Origin: Salinimicrobium sp049680855
Lineage (GTDB): Bacteria > Bacteroidota > Bacteroidia > Flavobacteriales > Flavobacteriaceae
Direction: 5' to 3'
NCBI RefSeq assembly: GCF_049680855.1
Contig: NZ_JBMPGS010000002.1
Span: 930,001-994,000 of the forward strand
DNA length: 64,000 nt
In this document: positions 25,548-34,684 of the stretch, in pieces
How positions within the stretch are numbered: position 1 is the stretch's first letter
Layout of the letters: the number at the start of each line of letters is the position of its first letter
Notes under the pieces: generated by a model
Seen by the model: the letters and a program-made list of their open reading frames with translations, nothing else
Databases searched by the model: none
What the model was told of the DNA's origin: nothing
Program-made: the position numbers and the translations under genes

Positions 25548-26588
25548 TCACTTAAAACTAAGCCTTGCGATTCTATTCTTTCCTGCTGCATAAGCCGTAG
25601 AATCATTTAAAAACCTGAGGGTGTAGAATCCCTCATCTGAAAGATCATTCCAGGATTTGCCCCTATTTGAAGAATAAGCAATACCCGTGAAACCTACAGC
25701 TACTATCTCCTCCCCTTTGCTGTTTGGCACAAAACGTACACTGCTTTTATAACCCGGCCCGGAACCCGGACTCACCAGTTGCCATGTTTTCCCACCATCC
25801 TTTGTAATTGCTTTATTTGCCTTATTGTCTTCAGGTTTGGTATAATCGCCACCAAAGATAATTCCGGTATTTTCATCATAAAAATCCAAAGAATAAGCTC
25901 CTGTCGTTGCTTCGCCCTGCACAATTGGTGTATCAAAAACATCCCAGGTTTTACCTTTATCCGGACTAAAAAATACGCGTGATGTTTTTCCGCCGGAAAT
26001 GATCCAGGTCTTGTCTCCTTTTATTGCAATGTTTGAATTACTGGCCGCAAATGCCGCTTCGCCTTCCATGGTTTCAGGTAAATTGTCACAAGAAACTTTT
26101 TTCCAGGTCTTACCACCGTTTCTCGTGATGATTATTGAAAGGCAGTTATCCAGCGGATCGCCCATTGCTATTCCCTCGGTATCATTCCAAAACATCATGG
26201 AATCATAGAACACCTTTTCATCTTCTTCCTGGTATACCAGCCTCATCTTACCCGCGTCGCCGGTTTTGTACAGCAAAGCGGGATTTGCCACACTCAGCAT
26301 GAAAAAATCCTGCGAGGTGCTGGCCACTGCCCTGAATTCCGGATAGATGGAATCATGCTGAATTTTATTCACCTTGGTTTTATGCTGCGCCGCATTATAA
26401 AGTCCGTACATACCGTTAGAACCGGCAAAAGCCACGTTATGGCCAATGACATCAATGGCTCTTATACTAATGGAATCTTCAAAAACCACTTCCACTTCAA
26501 CTTCGGAAAAAGCCTTTTTGCGCTGCTCTTTTTCCTCGGAATTACAAGCTGCAAAAAGAATGGCAATAAGTATGAATATTTTCTTCAT
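25548..26588 (-). CDS. BNR/Ycf48-like beta-propeller lipoprotein
   Basis: This 346-residue lipoprotein has the lipid Cys at 15 (LFAACNSEEKEQ). The mature part has repeated GKTW/GKSW-type turns (RNGGKTWKKVS, PDKGKTWDVFD, KDGGKTWQLVS, NRGKSWNDLS) that mark BNR or Ycf48-like beta-propeller blades. Such proteins are commonly annotated as oxidoreductase or photosystem II stability factors, but in this phylum the function is unknown. It is transcribed alone, divergent from the RsmB-like gene. Confidence 0.85.
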   Translation of the reverse strand: MKKIFILIAILFAACNSEEKEQRKKAFSEVEVEVVFEDSISIRAIDVIGHNVAFAGSNGMYGLYNAAQHKTKVNKIQHDSIYPEFRAVASTSQDFFMLSVANPALLYKTGDAGKMRLVYQEEDEKVFYDSMMFWNDTEGIAMGDPLDNCLSIIITRNGGKTWKKVSCDNLPETMEGEAAFAASNSNIAIKGDKTWIISGGKTSRVFFSPDKGKTWDVFDTPIVQGEATTGAYSLDFYDENTGIIFGGDYTKPEDNKANKAITKDGGKTWQLVSPGSGPGYKSSVRFVPNSKGEEIVAVGFTGIAYSSNRGKSWNDLSDEGFYTLRFLNDSTAYAAGKNRIARLSFK

Positions 26589-26639
26589 TTCATGTAATTT
26601 GAATAATCAAAGATAAAATTATTCCGAAGCAAAAAACCG

Positions 26640-26647
26640 TACCTTTG
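26640..26647 (+). promoter_or_regulatory. -7 box of the RsmB-like gene
   Basis: TACCTTTG fits TAnnTTTG, 18 bases before the ATG at 26666. Confidence 0.5.
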
Positions 26648-26665
26648 CAGCTTTAAACACATTTT

Positions 26666-27877
26666 ATGCGCTTACACAGAAATTTAGTATTTGCAACCGT
26701 AGATGCTCTCTCCAATATATTTAACGACGGCGAATATGCCGACAAAGTCATTGAAAAGACCTTAAAGCGGGACAAACGATGGGGCAGCCGTGACCGTAGC
26801 TTCATTGCCGAAACCACTTACGACATTGTTCGCTGGAAACGGCTATATTCAGAGATTGCCGAAGTAAAAGCCCCTTATTCAAGAGAAAATCTCTTTAGAT
26901 TATTCGCGGTTTGGGCCACTTTAAGAGGAATTGAACTGCCAGACTGGAAACAATTGGAACCCACTCCTACCCGCCGCATCAAAGGAAAATTTGATGAATT
27001 AAGCAAGATTAGAAAATTCAGGGAATCTGTGCCAGACTGGCTGGATGAAATGGGTGTAGAAGAACTGGGCGAAGAAGTTTGGGAAAAGGAAATTCACGCA
27101 CTTAATGAACAGGCGCCTGTAATTCTTAGAACGAACACCTTAAAAACTACGAAAGAAAATCTTCAAAAGGAACTGCTAAAAGAGAATATAGAAAGCATCT
27201 TTTTGGATGGTTATCCAGATGCCCTTCAGCTTAAGGAACGCTCCAACGTCTTTAGGACCGAAGCTTTCAAAAATGGCTTTTTTGAAGTTCAGGATGCTTC
27301 TTCACAAATGGTGGCAGATTTTCTTCAGGTCGAACCCGGAATGCGGGTGGTAGATACCTGTGCCGGTGCCGGTGGAAAAAGTCTTCACCTGGCTTCAAAA
27401 ATGGATAATAAGGGACAAATTATTTCCACAGATATTTACGCTAATAAACTGAAGGAACTTAAAAGGCGTGCAAGACGTGCGGGAGCTCATAATATTGAAC
27501 CCCGATTAATCGATAATAATAAGGTGATCAAAAAACTTTATAGATCTGCAGACAGAGTTCTTATTGATGCACCTTGTAGCGGCCTCGGCGTTTTAAGTCG
27601 CAATCCAGATGCGAAATGGAAGCTACAACCGGAATTTATTAATACTATTAAAATGACCCAGGAGCAAATCCTTAGTCAGTATTCAAAAATGGTAAAACCG
27701 GGAGGAAAACTTGTTTATGCGACCTGCTCGGTCTTGCCATCAGAGAATCAACAACAGGTAGAAAAATTCCTCGAATCCGAAGATGGTGAAACTTTTAAAC
27801 TGGTTGAAGACAAAAAAATTCTTTCCAGTGAAACGGGTTTTGACGGTTTCTACATGGCCATGATGGAGAAAGAATAA
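26666..27877 (+). CDS. RsmB/NOP family RNA 5-methylcytosine methyltransferase
   Basis: This 403-residue protein has an N-terminal helical part and a C-terminal Rossmann methyltransferase domain. The SAM-binding motif is VVDTCAGAGGKSLHLAS. The two active-site cysteines are in IDAPCSGLGVLSRNPDAKW and VYATCSVLPSENQQQV. It probably methylates C5 of a cytosine in 16S rRNA, as RsmB does at C967. The exact target is not shown by the sequence. The gene stands alone, ending at a strong terminator. Confidence 0.9.
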   Translation: MRLHRNLVFATVDALSNIFNDGEYADKVIEKTLKRDKRWGSRDRSFIAETTYDIVRWKRLYSEIAEVKAPYSRENLFRLFAVWATLRGIELPDWKQLEPTPTRRIKGKFDELSKIRKFRESVPDWLDEMGVEELGEEVWEKEIHALNEQAPVILRTNTLKTTKENLQKELLKENIESIFLDGYPDALQLKERSNVFRTEAFKNGFFEVQDASSQMVADFLQVEPGMRVVDTCAGAGGKSLHLASKMDNKGQIISTDIYANKLKELKRRARRAGAHNIEPRLIDNNKVIKKLYRSADRVLIDAPCSGLGVLSRNPDAKWKLQPEFINTIKMTQEQILSQYSKMVKPGGKLVYATCSVLPSENQQQVEKFLESEDGETFKLVEDKKILSSETGFDGFYMAMMEKE

Positions 27878-27898
27878 TTCCGAAGCAATAATATCTTT

Positions 27899-27941
27899 AA
27901 TAATCCTGTATTTCATTCAATAAAATACAGGATTATTTTCT
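27899..27941 (+). terminator. Terminator of the RsmB-like gene
   Basis: AATAATCCTGTATTT and AAATACAGGATTATT form a perfect 15-bp stem, followed by TTC and a TTT run. Confidence 0.85.
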
Positions 27942-28015
27942 TTAAACTCCCTTTAATATCCTGAATGGAAGGGAAATTTTACCATTCCTTAATGTAAGGA
28001 ACAGGAAATAAACTT

Positions 28016-28023
28016 TAGTTTTG
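28016..28023 (+). promoter_or_regulatory. -7 box of the secreted nuclease gene
   Basis: TAGTTTTG fits TAnnTTTG, 40 bases before the ATG at 28064. Confidence 0.5.
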
Positions 28024-28063
28024 CCACCATTCATAAAACACAGTAACATTTTAAAAATCTAAG

Positions 28064-29902
28064 ATGAAGAAATCCTTTTATTTACCTTTTTTAAGCATCT
28101 TGTTTCTCATTGGTTGTAGTTCTGATGATGATGTAAACACACCTGTAGAGCCCGACCCAGACCCAACAGAGGAAACCTACTACAAAATTCCTGCAGCCCT
28201 TACAGATTATTATGAAGGAATAGACTTTTCTGAAGAAAATGAAGACCTCTATGACGATCTTGCCGTTCTTACTATCGCCAAACATACCAACATGTTGGAA
28301 TATACCGACAGGCATGATTATTTGTACCAGGCAGATGAAGATCCAAACAATGAAGACAACGTGATCCTTATCTATTCCGGGGAAAGCAGGTATTGGGAAG
28401 AATATTTGTCTGGCGGCAATTCTTATGAAACACAAACCTTTAATACAGAGCACGTTTACCCACAATCTTTGGTTAGCAATACTGCGAAAGGAGATTTGCA
28501 CCACCTTCGTGCTGCCGATGTACAAGTGAATTCTACAAGGGAAAATTATCCTTTTGCAGATGAGGAAGGATCTTACAAATTAGTGAATGGAAATTCTTTT
28601 TTTCCAGGTGATGAGTGGCGCGGTGATGTTGCGCGTATGATCATGTACATGAACTTAAGATATGATGAGCCCTTTTCTGAAATAGGTGGTTTAGACCTAT
28701 TCCTTGAATGGAATACCGAAGATCCTGTTTCAGTATTGGAAATGCAACGAAACGAGGTTATTTATGGCGCACAAGGCAACAGAAATCCTTTTATTGATAA
28801 TCCGCACCTTGCTACCAGAATTTGGGGAGGTGACCAAGCAGCTAATTTATGGGACATTAATGCAGATGGAGACGAAGAAGCACCCTCTGCCCCTACAGAG
28901 GTAACAGCTTCTGAAGTTGGTTACGAATCTGTGACTCTTACCTGGGAAGCTTCAACAGACAACTCAAGCATTGCCAGGTACAACATATTCATAGATGGTG
29001 AAAATACAGCTTCTACAACCACTACCTCAACAACTATTTCGGGTCTAACTCCGGGAACCACGTATTCCATAAGTATTACTGCTGTAGATTTAGCGGGAAA
29101 TATTTCGGAAGCAAGCGACGCAATAGAAGTTACCACAAATGAAGATACCGAAGCGCCAACAATTCCCGCAAACCTTACTGCTTCTACTATTACTTCCAAC
29201 AGCGTAAGCCTAACCTGGGACACATCAACCGACAATACTGAAATATCGGAATATGACATTTACCTTGATGGCGAATACAGTGCAACTACTTCAAACACCG
29301 CATTTACTATTTCTGATTTAGAAGCTGAAACAACTTATTCTGTTGCCGTACTTGCAAGGGATATATATGACAATGAATCGGCATTAAGTGCTGCTGTAGA
29401 AGTAACTACCGCTACAGAATCTAATAATGGCGGAGGAACTTCCTCTGGTTTATTCTTTTCTGAATATGTTGAAGGAGGAGGCCTCAACAAAGCTATTGAA
29501 ATTGTAAACCTAACCGGCGAGGAAGTCGATCTTTCACAGTATTCCATTCAGAAACAAGTGAACGGAAACGGGGAATGGAGCAATGAATATACTCTTGAAG
29601 GAACTTTGGCCAATGGCGCTGTGTTTGTAGTTGCCAATGGGGGAACAGAGTCTCAGGAAATCAAAGATGCTGCAAATGTCAGTTTGAACGGGGCTCCAGT
29701 AGATTTCAACGGAGATGATCCTGTTGGCCTTTTCCTAAACGGAACTTTGATAGATATAATTGGAATAGAAGGAGATGTTGACTTCGGAAAAGATAAAACT
29801 CTTAGAAGAAAATCCACTATCACTTCCCCAAATACCACGTACAATGAAGAAGAGTGGGAAGTATTAGACAAAGATACCGTAGACGGATTGGGAACTTATT
29901 AA
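28064..29902 (+). CDS. Secreted endonuclease I with two FN3 domains and a lamin-tail domain
   Basis: This 612-residue lipoprotein has the lipid Cys at 18 followed by SSDDDVN, a surface-export type sequence. The endonuclease I (NucM) domain spans about residues 50-265. It has the beta-beta-alpha metal histidine in FNTEHVYPQS and the conserved HHLRAADVQVNSTREN. Two fibronectin type III domains follow (about 275-360 and 368-450), starting PTEVTASEVGYESVTLTWEAS and PANLTASTITSNSVSLTWDTS. A lamin-tail-like (LTD) domain then begins GLFFSEYVEGGGLNKAIEIVN. It probably degrades extracellular DNA for nutrients. Its own promoter and terminator make it a single-gene unit. Confidence 0.9.
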   Translation: MKKSFYLPFLSILFLIGCSSDDDVNTPVEPDPDPTEETYYKIPAALTDYYEGIDFSEENEDLYDDLAVLTIAKHTNMLEYTDRHDYLYQADEDPNNEDNVILIYSGESRYWEEYLSGGNSYETQTFNTEHVYPQSLVSNTAKGDLHHLRAADVQVNSTRENYPFADEEGSYKLVNGNSFFPGDEWRGDVARMIMYMNLRYDEPFSEIGGLDLFLEWNTEDPVSVLEMQRNEVIYGAQGNRNPFIDNPHLATRIWGGDQAANLWDINADGDEEAPSAPTEVTASEVGYESVTLTWEASTDNSSIARYNIFIDGENTASTTTTSTTISGLTPGTTYSISITAVDLAGNISEASDAIEVTTNEDTEAPTIPANLTASTITSNSVSLTWDTSTDNTEISEYDIYLDGEYSATTSNTAFTISDLEAETTYSVAVLARDIYDNESALSAAVEVTTATESNNGGGTSSGLFFSEYVEGGGLNKAIEIVNLTGEEVDLSQYSIQKQVNGNGEWSNEYTLEGTLANGAVFVVANGGTESQEIKDAANVSLNGAPVDFNGDDPVGLFLNGTLIDIIGIEGDVDFGKDKTLRRKSTITSPNTTYNEEEWEVLDKDTVDGLGTY

Positions 29903-29920
29903 GTTTCTAAAACCTTATTG

Positions 29921-29960
29921 AAAAAAGCCACAAATTCGAAATAGAATTTGTGGCTTTTTT
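29921..29960 (+). terminator. Terminator of the secreted nuclease gene
   Basis: AAAAAAGCCACAAATTC and GAATTTGTGGCTTTTTT form a perfect stem of 17 bp with a 6-base loop. The T run on one side and the A run on the other make it active in both directions. Confidence 0.9.
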
Positions 29961-29995
29961 CATTTTACACACAATCGATATCTTCTAAAAATATG

Positions 29996-30003
29996 TAAAT
30001 TTG
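29996..30003 (+). promoter_or_regulatory. -7 box of purL
   Basis: TAAATTTG is a full match to TAnnTTTG, 31 bases before the ATG at 30035. Confidence 0.55.
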
Positions 30004-30034
30004 CTTCCTCACAAACAATACAAAACCATCCAGA

Positions 30035-33000
30035 ATGATCCTATTCTTCGGAAATCATCCCAATAAGTTCTACGCCGTTCAAACCCATAAGGCACTTTCG
30101 GCTGAAAACATCTCCAAATTGAACTGGTTATTTGGAAACGCGAAATACTTAAACAAATCTGCCCTGGCAGATTTTTTTGTTGGTCCCCGTGCCGCCATGA
30201 TCACTCCGTGGAGTACCAACGCCGTAGAAATTACTCAAAATATGGGAATTGACGGCATTGTTCGAATAGAGGAATTCCTGCAGGTTGATCGCCATTATTC
30301 CAATTTTGACCCTATGCTCTCTCAAAAATATGAAGGGCTTGATCAAGAAATTTTTACCATCAATATTGAGCCCGAACCGGTCGTTGAGGTAGAAGATATT
30401 TCAGACTATAACCAAAAAGAAGGACTGGCTTTAAATTCTGAAGAGGTGGAATATCTCGAAAAGCTTTCTGAAAGGCTGGGGCGCAAATTAACCGATTCCG
30501 AAGTATTTGGCTTTTCTCAGGTAAATTCTGAACACTGCCGTCACAAGATCTTTAATGGCACATTCGTGATTGACGGAGAAGAAAAGCCGGTTTCCCTTTT
30601 CAAACTCATTAGAAAAACTTCGGAAGAAAACCCGAATGAAATAGTTTCAGCTTATAAGGATAATGTGGCTTTTCTAAAAGGTCCGCGAGTGGAGCAATTT
30701 GCTCCAAAAAGTGCCGACAAACCTGATTTTTACAAGAAATCAGATTATGATTCAGTAATTTCTCTAAAAGCTGAAACTCACAATTTTCCAACCACAGTAG
30801 AGCCTTTTAACGGTGCTGCTACCGGAAGCGGTGGAGAGATCCGCGACAGGCTTGCCGGCGGAAAAGGTTCTTTGCCACTGGCAGGAACTGCGGTTTACAT
30901 GACTTCTTATTCCAGGCTTGAGGAAAACCGGGAATGGGAAAAAGCAATGCCTGCAAGACCCTGGCTTTACCAAACTCCCATGGACATTTTGATCAAGGCT
31001 TCCAACGGAGCTTCAGATTTCGGTAATAAATTCGGGCAGCCTTTAATTGCAGGATCTGTACTCACTTTTGAACATTCCGAAAATGACCGGCCGTTGGCAT
31101 ATGATAAAGTAATTATGCAAGCCGGCGGAATTGGCTACGGTAAAGCCAGCCAGGCGATCAAAGATGTTCCAAAAAAGGGAAATAAGATCGTTGTTTTAGG
31201 AGGAGAAAATTACCGAATTGGGATGGGTGGCGCCGCTGTTTCTTCCGCAGATACAGGAGAATTCAGCAGCGGAATTGAACTTAATGCCGTACAACGCTCA
31301 AATCCTGAAATGCAGAAAAGAGCAGCCAATACCATTCGGGCGATGGTGGAAGCGGACGAGAATCCAATTGTTTCCATTCACGATCACGGTGCCGGCGGCC
31401 ATTTGAACTGCCTGAGCGAACTGGTGGAAGATACCGGAGGAAATATAGATCTTGATGCACTTCCTGTAGGTGATCCAACTTTATCAGCAAAAGAAATTAT
31501 TGGAAACGAATCACAGGAAAGAATGGGATTGGTGATTGGTGAGAATGACCTTATCACCATGAAAAAGATCGCTGAACGCGAACGGACTCCATTGTATTCT
31601 GTCGGAAATGTTACTGAAGACCGGCAATTTACTTTTGAAAGTAAAACTTCGGGCGAGAAACCAATGGATCTTGCACTTGGCGATATGTTCGGAAGTTCTC
31701 CAAAAACCATCATGGAGGACAAAACCGTCAAAAGAAACTATTCAGAAATAAGCTATTCTCCAGAAAAACTTCACGATTATCTAGATCAGGTGCTACAGTT
31801 GGAAGCTGTGGGTTCTAAAGACTGGCTAACGAATAAAGTCGATCGTTGTGTAACGGGGAAAGTGGCAAAACAGCAAACGGCCGGGCCTTTACAGTTGCCA
31901 CTTAACAACTGCGGCGTAATGGCACTGGATTACAACGGAAAAGAAGGCGTTGCGACTTCGATTGGCCACTCCCCTGTTTCGGCTTTGGTCGATCCTGTCG
32001 CCGGTTCCAAAAATTCGATTGCAGAAGCACTTTCCAACATTGTTTGGGCTCCATTGGAAAAAGGTTTAAAATCAATTTCTCTTTCGGCAAACTGGATGTG
32101 GCCGTGTAACAATGAAGGTGAAGATGCGAGATTATATGAGGCAGTTCAGGGAGTTTCAGATTTTGCAATTTCCCTCGGAATAAATATTCCTACCGGAAAG
32201 GATTCGCTCTCCATGAAACAAAAATATAAAAATCAGGATGTGCTGTCTCCTGGAACGGTAATTATTTCGGCTGCAGGGCATTGTGATGATATCACTAAAG
32301 TGGTAGAACCGGTGCTGCAAAAGGACGGTGGTGAAATCTACTACATCAATTTATCGCAGGATGCTTATAAATTGGGGGGGTCCTCTTTTGCACAGATCCT
32401 GAACAAAATTGGGAATGAAGTTCCTACCATTAAAGAGAATGAAAAATTCGTACAGACTTTTAATACCATTCAGGAGCTGATCAAAAAAGGTAAGATTCTT
32501 GCCGGGCACGATATTTCTTCAGGTGGATTAATTACCACCCTTCTGGAAATGTGCTTTGCAGATGTAGATCTTGCTGCTAATCTTGATCTTTCAGGCTTAA
32601 ATGAGAAAGACTCGGTAAAACTTCTTTTTTCAGAAAACTGCGGAATTGTTTTTCAGGCAAAAGATGCTTCTGTAGAAACTGTTCTTGCCGAAAATAACAT
32701 TGAATTCCATAAAATTGGAACTCCTTCTCTAGGAAAAATTCTAAGTATCAAAAATGGTACTGAGGAGCTGGAATTTGAAATTCCGAAGTTGCGAAATACC
32801 TGGTCTAAAACCTCTTTTTTACTCGATCAAAAACAAAGCGGACTAGATAAAGCCACAGAGCGATATAATAATTACGCAAAACAACCGCTGCATTTTAGAT
32901 TTCCTGAGCATTTTACAGGAAAACGACCTCGCAGCTCAGCTGAAGGTGAGAAAAAGATCAAAGCCGCGATCATTCGAGAGAAAGGATCTAATTCTGAACG

Positions 33001-33703
33001 GGAAATGGCTTATGCCATGGACATGGCAGGTTTTGATGTAAAAGACGTTCACATGACCGATCTTATTACAGGTAGGGAAACCCTGGAAGACATCCAATTC
33101 ATTGCTGCGGTGGGAGGTTTCTCAAATTCAGATGTACTTGGAAGTGCAAAAGGCTGGGCCGGAGCTTTTCTTTACAACGAGAAAGCAAAAGCCGCGCTCA
33201 ATAATTTCTTTGCCAGGGAAGACACGCTTTCCATAGGAGTTTGTAATGGTTGCCAGCTATTCGTGGAACTGGGATTATTAAACCCAGATCATGAAGAAAA
33301 ACCAAAAATGCTGCACAATGATTCGGGAAAATTTGAGTGTAACTTTACTTCGGTTGAAATTTCACAAAATGATTCGGTAATGCTACATACTCTATCAGGC
33401 AGTAGGCTTGGAATCTGGGCAGCGCATGGGGAAGGGAAATTCAGTTTCCCTTATGAAAAGGAACGTTACAACATCATTGGAGAATACGGCTATGATGCCT
33501 ATCCTTCAAATCCCAATGGCTCGCATAATAATACCGCTATCTTGGCCAGTGATAATGGCAGGCATGTGGCTATTATGCCTCACCTGGAACGTTCTACGTT
33601 CCCATGGAACTGGGCGTATTATCCTAAAGACAGGCAGGACGAGGTTTCTCCCTGGGTAGAAGCTTTCGAAAATGCCAGGATATGGCTTGAACATAAAAAA
33701 TAA
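30035..33703 (+). CDS. purL: Phosphoribosylformylglycinamidine synthase, long form
   Basis: This 1222-residue protein is the large single-chain FGAM synthase. The N-terminal PurS-like part is followed by the FGAM synthase linker with FSQVNSEHCRHKIFNG. Two AIR-synthase-like halves come next (LKAETHNFPTTVEPFNGAATGSGGEIRD in the first). A C-terminal class I glutamine amidotransferase domain has its Cys in GVCNGCQLF and its His in IMPHLERS. It converts FGAR, glutamine and ATP to FGAM, the fourth step of purine synthesis. The gene stands alone between terminators. Confidence 0.96.
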   Translation: MILFFGNHPNKFYAVQTHKALSAENISKLNWLFGNAKYLNKSALADFFVGPRAAMITPWSTNAVEITQNMGIDGIVRIEEFLQVDRHYSNFDPMLSQKYEGLDQEIFTINIEPEPVVEVEDISDYNQKEGLALNSEEVEYLEKLSERLGRKLTDSEVFGFSQVNSEHCRHKIFNGTFVIDGEEKPVSLFKLIRKTSEENPNEIVSAYKDNVAFLKGPRVEQFAPKSADKPDFYKKSDYDSVISLKAETHNFPTTVEPFNGAATGSGGEIRDRLAGGKGSLPLAGTAVYMTSYSRLEENREWEKAMPARPWLYQTPMDILIKASNGASDFGNKFGQPLIAGSVLTFEHSENDRPLAYDKVIMQAGGIGYGKASQAIKDVPKKGNKIVVLGGENYRIGMGGAAVSSADTGEFSSGIELNAVQRSNPEMQKRAANTIRAMVEADENPIVSIHDHGAGGHLNCLSELVEDTGGNIDLDALPVGDPTLSAKEIIGNESQERMGLVIGENDLITMKKIAERERTPLYSVGNVTEDRQFTFESKTSGEKPMDLALGDMFGSSPKTIMEDKTVKRNYSEISYSPEKLHDYLDQVLQLEAVGSKDWLTNKVDRCVTGKVAKQQTAGPLQLPLNNCGVMALDYNGKEGVATSIGHSPVSALVDPVAGSKNSIAEALSNIVWAPLEKGLKSISLSANWMWPCNNEGEDARLYEAVQGVSDFAISLGINIPTGKDSLSMKQKYKNQDVLSPGTVIISAAGHCDDITKVVEPVLQKDGGEIYYINLSQDAYKLGGSSFAQILNKIGNEVPTIKENEKFVQTFNTIQELIKKGKILAGHDISSGGLITTLLEMCFADVDLAANLDLSGLNEKDSVKLLFSENCGIVFQAKDASVETVLAENNIEFHKIGTPSLGKILSIKNGTEELEFEIPKLRNTWSKTSFLLDQKQSGLDKATERYNNYAKQPLHFRFPEHFTGKRPRSSAEGEKKIKAAIIREKGSNSEREMAYAMDMAGFDVKDVHMTDLITGRETLEDIQFIAAVGGFSNSDVLGSAKGWAGAFLYNEKAKAALNNFFAREDTLSIGVCNGCQLFVELGLLNPDHEEKPKMLHNDSGKFECNFTSVEISQNDSVMLHTLSGSRLGIWAAHGEGKFSFPYEKERYNIIGEYGYDAYPSNPNGSHNNTAILASDNGRHVAIMPHLERSTFPWNWAYYPKDRQDEVSPWVEAFENARIWLEHKK

Positions 33704-33711
33704 AAAATGAG

Positions 33712-33740
33712 AAAGGCGGCCTGCGGGCCGCCTTTTTATT
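33712..33740 (+). terminator. Terminator of purL
   Basis: GGCGGCC and GGCCGCC pair around a TGCG loop, preceded by AAA and followed by five Ts. It lies between convergent genes and can serve both strands. Confidence 0.9.
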
Positions 33741-33758
33741 TTGCCTGAAATTAAATTT

Positions 33759-34355
33759 CTAATTTTCAGTGAGAGGATATTCTTCAAAAATAGTATTTAC
33801 CAGGTCTTTCATAGCCTGTGGGTTAGGCTGGTCATATAGAGGGTCTGAGGTCACTCCTTTCCATACGGTTTCCTTGGTTTCCCTGTCTACCAGGTTGATA
33901 ATCACAGTACCCTGTTCATAGGCATAAGTATCGGTATCGTATCCTACAATTCCGCCGCCAAAGGTATTATAACCTCGATAATAATAAGAATTATAATAAG
34001 GACTTACACTCCCCATACCTGCGGTATAAGGATAAGTAGCATACATGGGATCTGTAGTTGTTTCTCTTTCTATTTCAGTCCTGGTGCTAACAAGTACAAG
34101 TAAATCTGGATTTTCACGTTCCAGCGTATATCCTGCCTCACGCATATTCTGGTTCACCGATTCTACAACGAGCTGGTTAATACTTTCATCATTGTATGAT
34201 TTCCCGGGGACTTCAGCATTGCTATTGGGCAAAAAAGCGAAAGTGTTGTATTTGCTCAAATCTACATTTGAGGGGCGAGCCGTTTCAACTCCAGGTCCAC
34301 AACTTGCTACTGTCAAAAGTATAAATGCAAAAAGTAAAAGATAAATTCGTTTCAT
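33759..34355 (-). CDS. DUF4136 domain-containing lipoprotein
   Basis: This 198-residue protein has the lipid Cys at 19 (TVASCGPGVETA). The mature part starts with SKYNTFAFLPNSNAEVPG and contains VESVNQNMREAGYTLERENPDLLVLVSTRTE, then a Tyr-rich loop (PYYNSYYYRGYNTFGG). It ends with VIINLVDRETKETVWKGVTSD. This is the standard DUF4136 pattern. Lipoproteins of this family are widespread in Bacteroidota. Function unknown; no acidic export signal follows the Cys, so a periplasmic location is more likely. Confidence 0.85.
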   Translation of the reverse strand: MKRIYLLLFAFILLTVASCGPGVETARPSNVDLSKYNTFAFLPNSNAEVPGKSYNDESINQLVVESVNQNMREAGYTLERENPDLLVLVSTRTEIERETTTDPMYATYPYTAGMGSVSPYYNSYYYRGYNTFGGGIVGYDTDTYAYEQGTVIINLVDRETKETVWKGVTSDPLYDQPNPQAMKDLVNTIFEEYPLTEN

Positions 34356-34684
34356 AGTCTTTTTTTTTAGGATTCAGCTAAAAATAAAAACATATCCATT
34401 TGAAATACAATTAATTAAAACACTTTAACCCGAATCGTTAAATTTTCAAGAAATTTAAAACTTAAGCCGTTCTCGCGATATTTAACGTGCTTTGACAGTT
34501 CTACATGATTCCATCAAACTAATTCCGCTTCCAAAATTGAATTATAATAAAATATAAATGAGAAAGAACAAACGGAAAAGGGATGATAGAATTTTTTGAA
34601 GTGAAGGAGCTTTTCCTTTCCATTTCTTGAACTTCTTCAGAAAAAAACTACTTTAGCACGATTTTAACAAATACTAATTCCCAA
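34356..34684. other. Intergenic region with divergent promoters
   Basis: This 329-base AT-rich region lies between the divergent DUF4136 and barrel-protein genes. No open frame of note is seen. Toward the right end, TTGAACT is followed 19 bases after its TTG by TACTTTAG, a possible -33/-7 pair for the gene at 34685 with one mismatch in the -7 box. I see no convincing operator or RNA structure. Confidence 0.4.
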
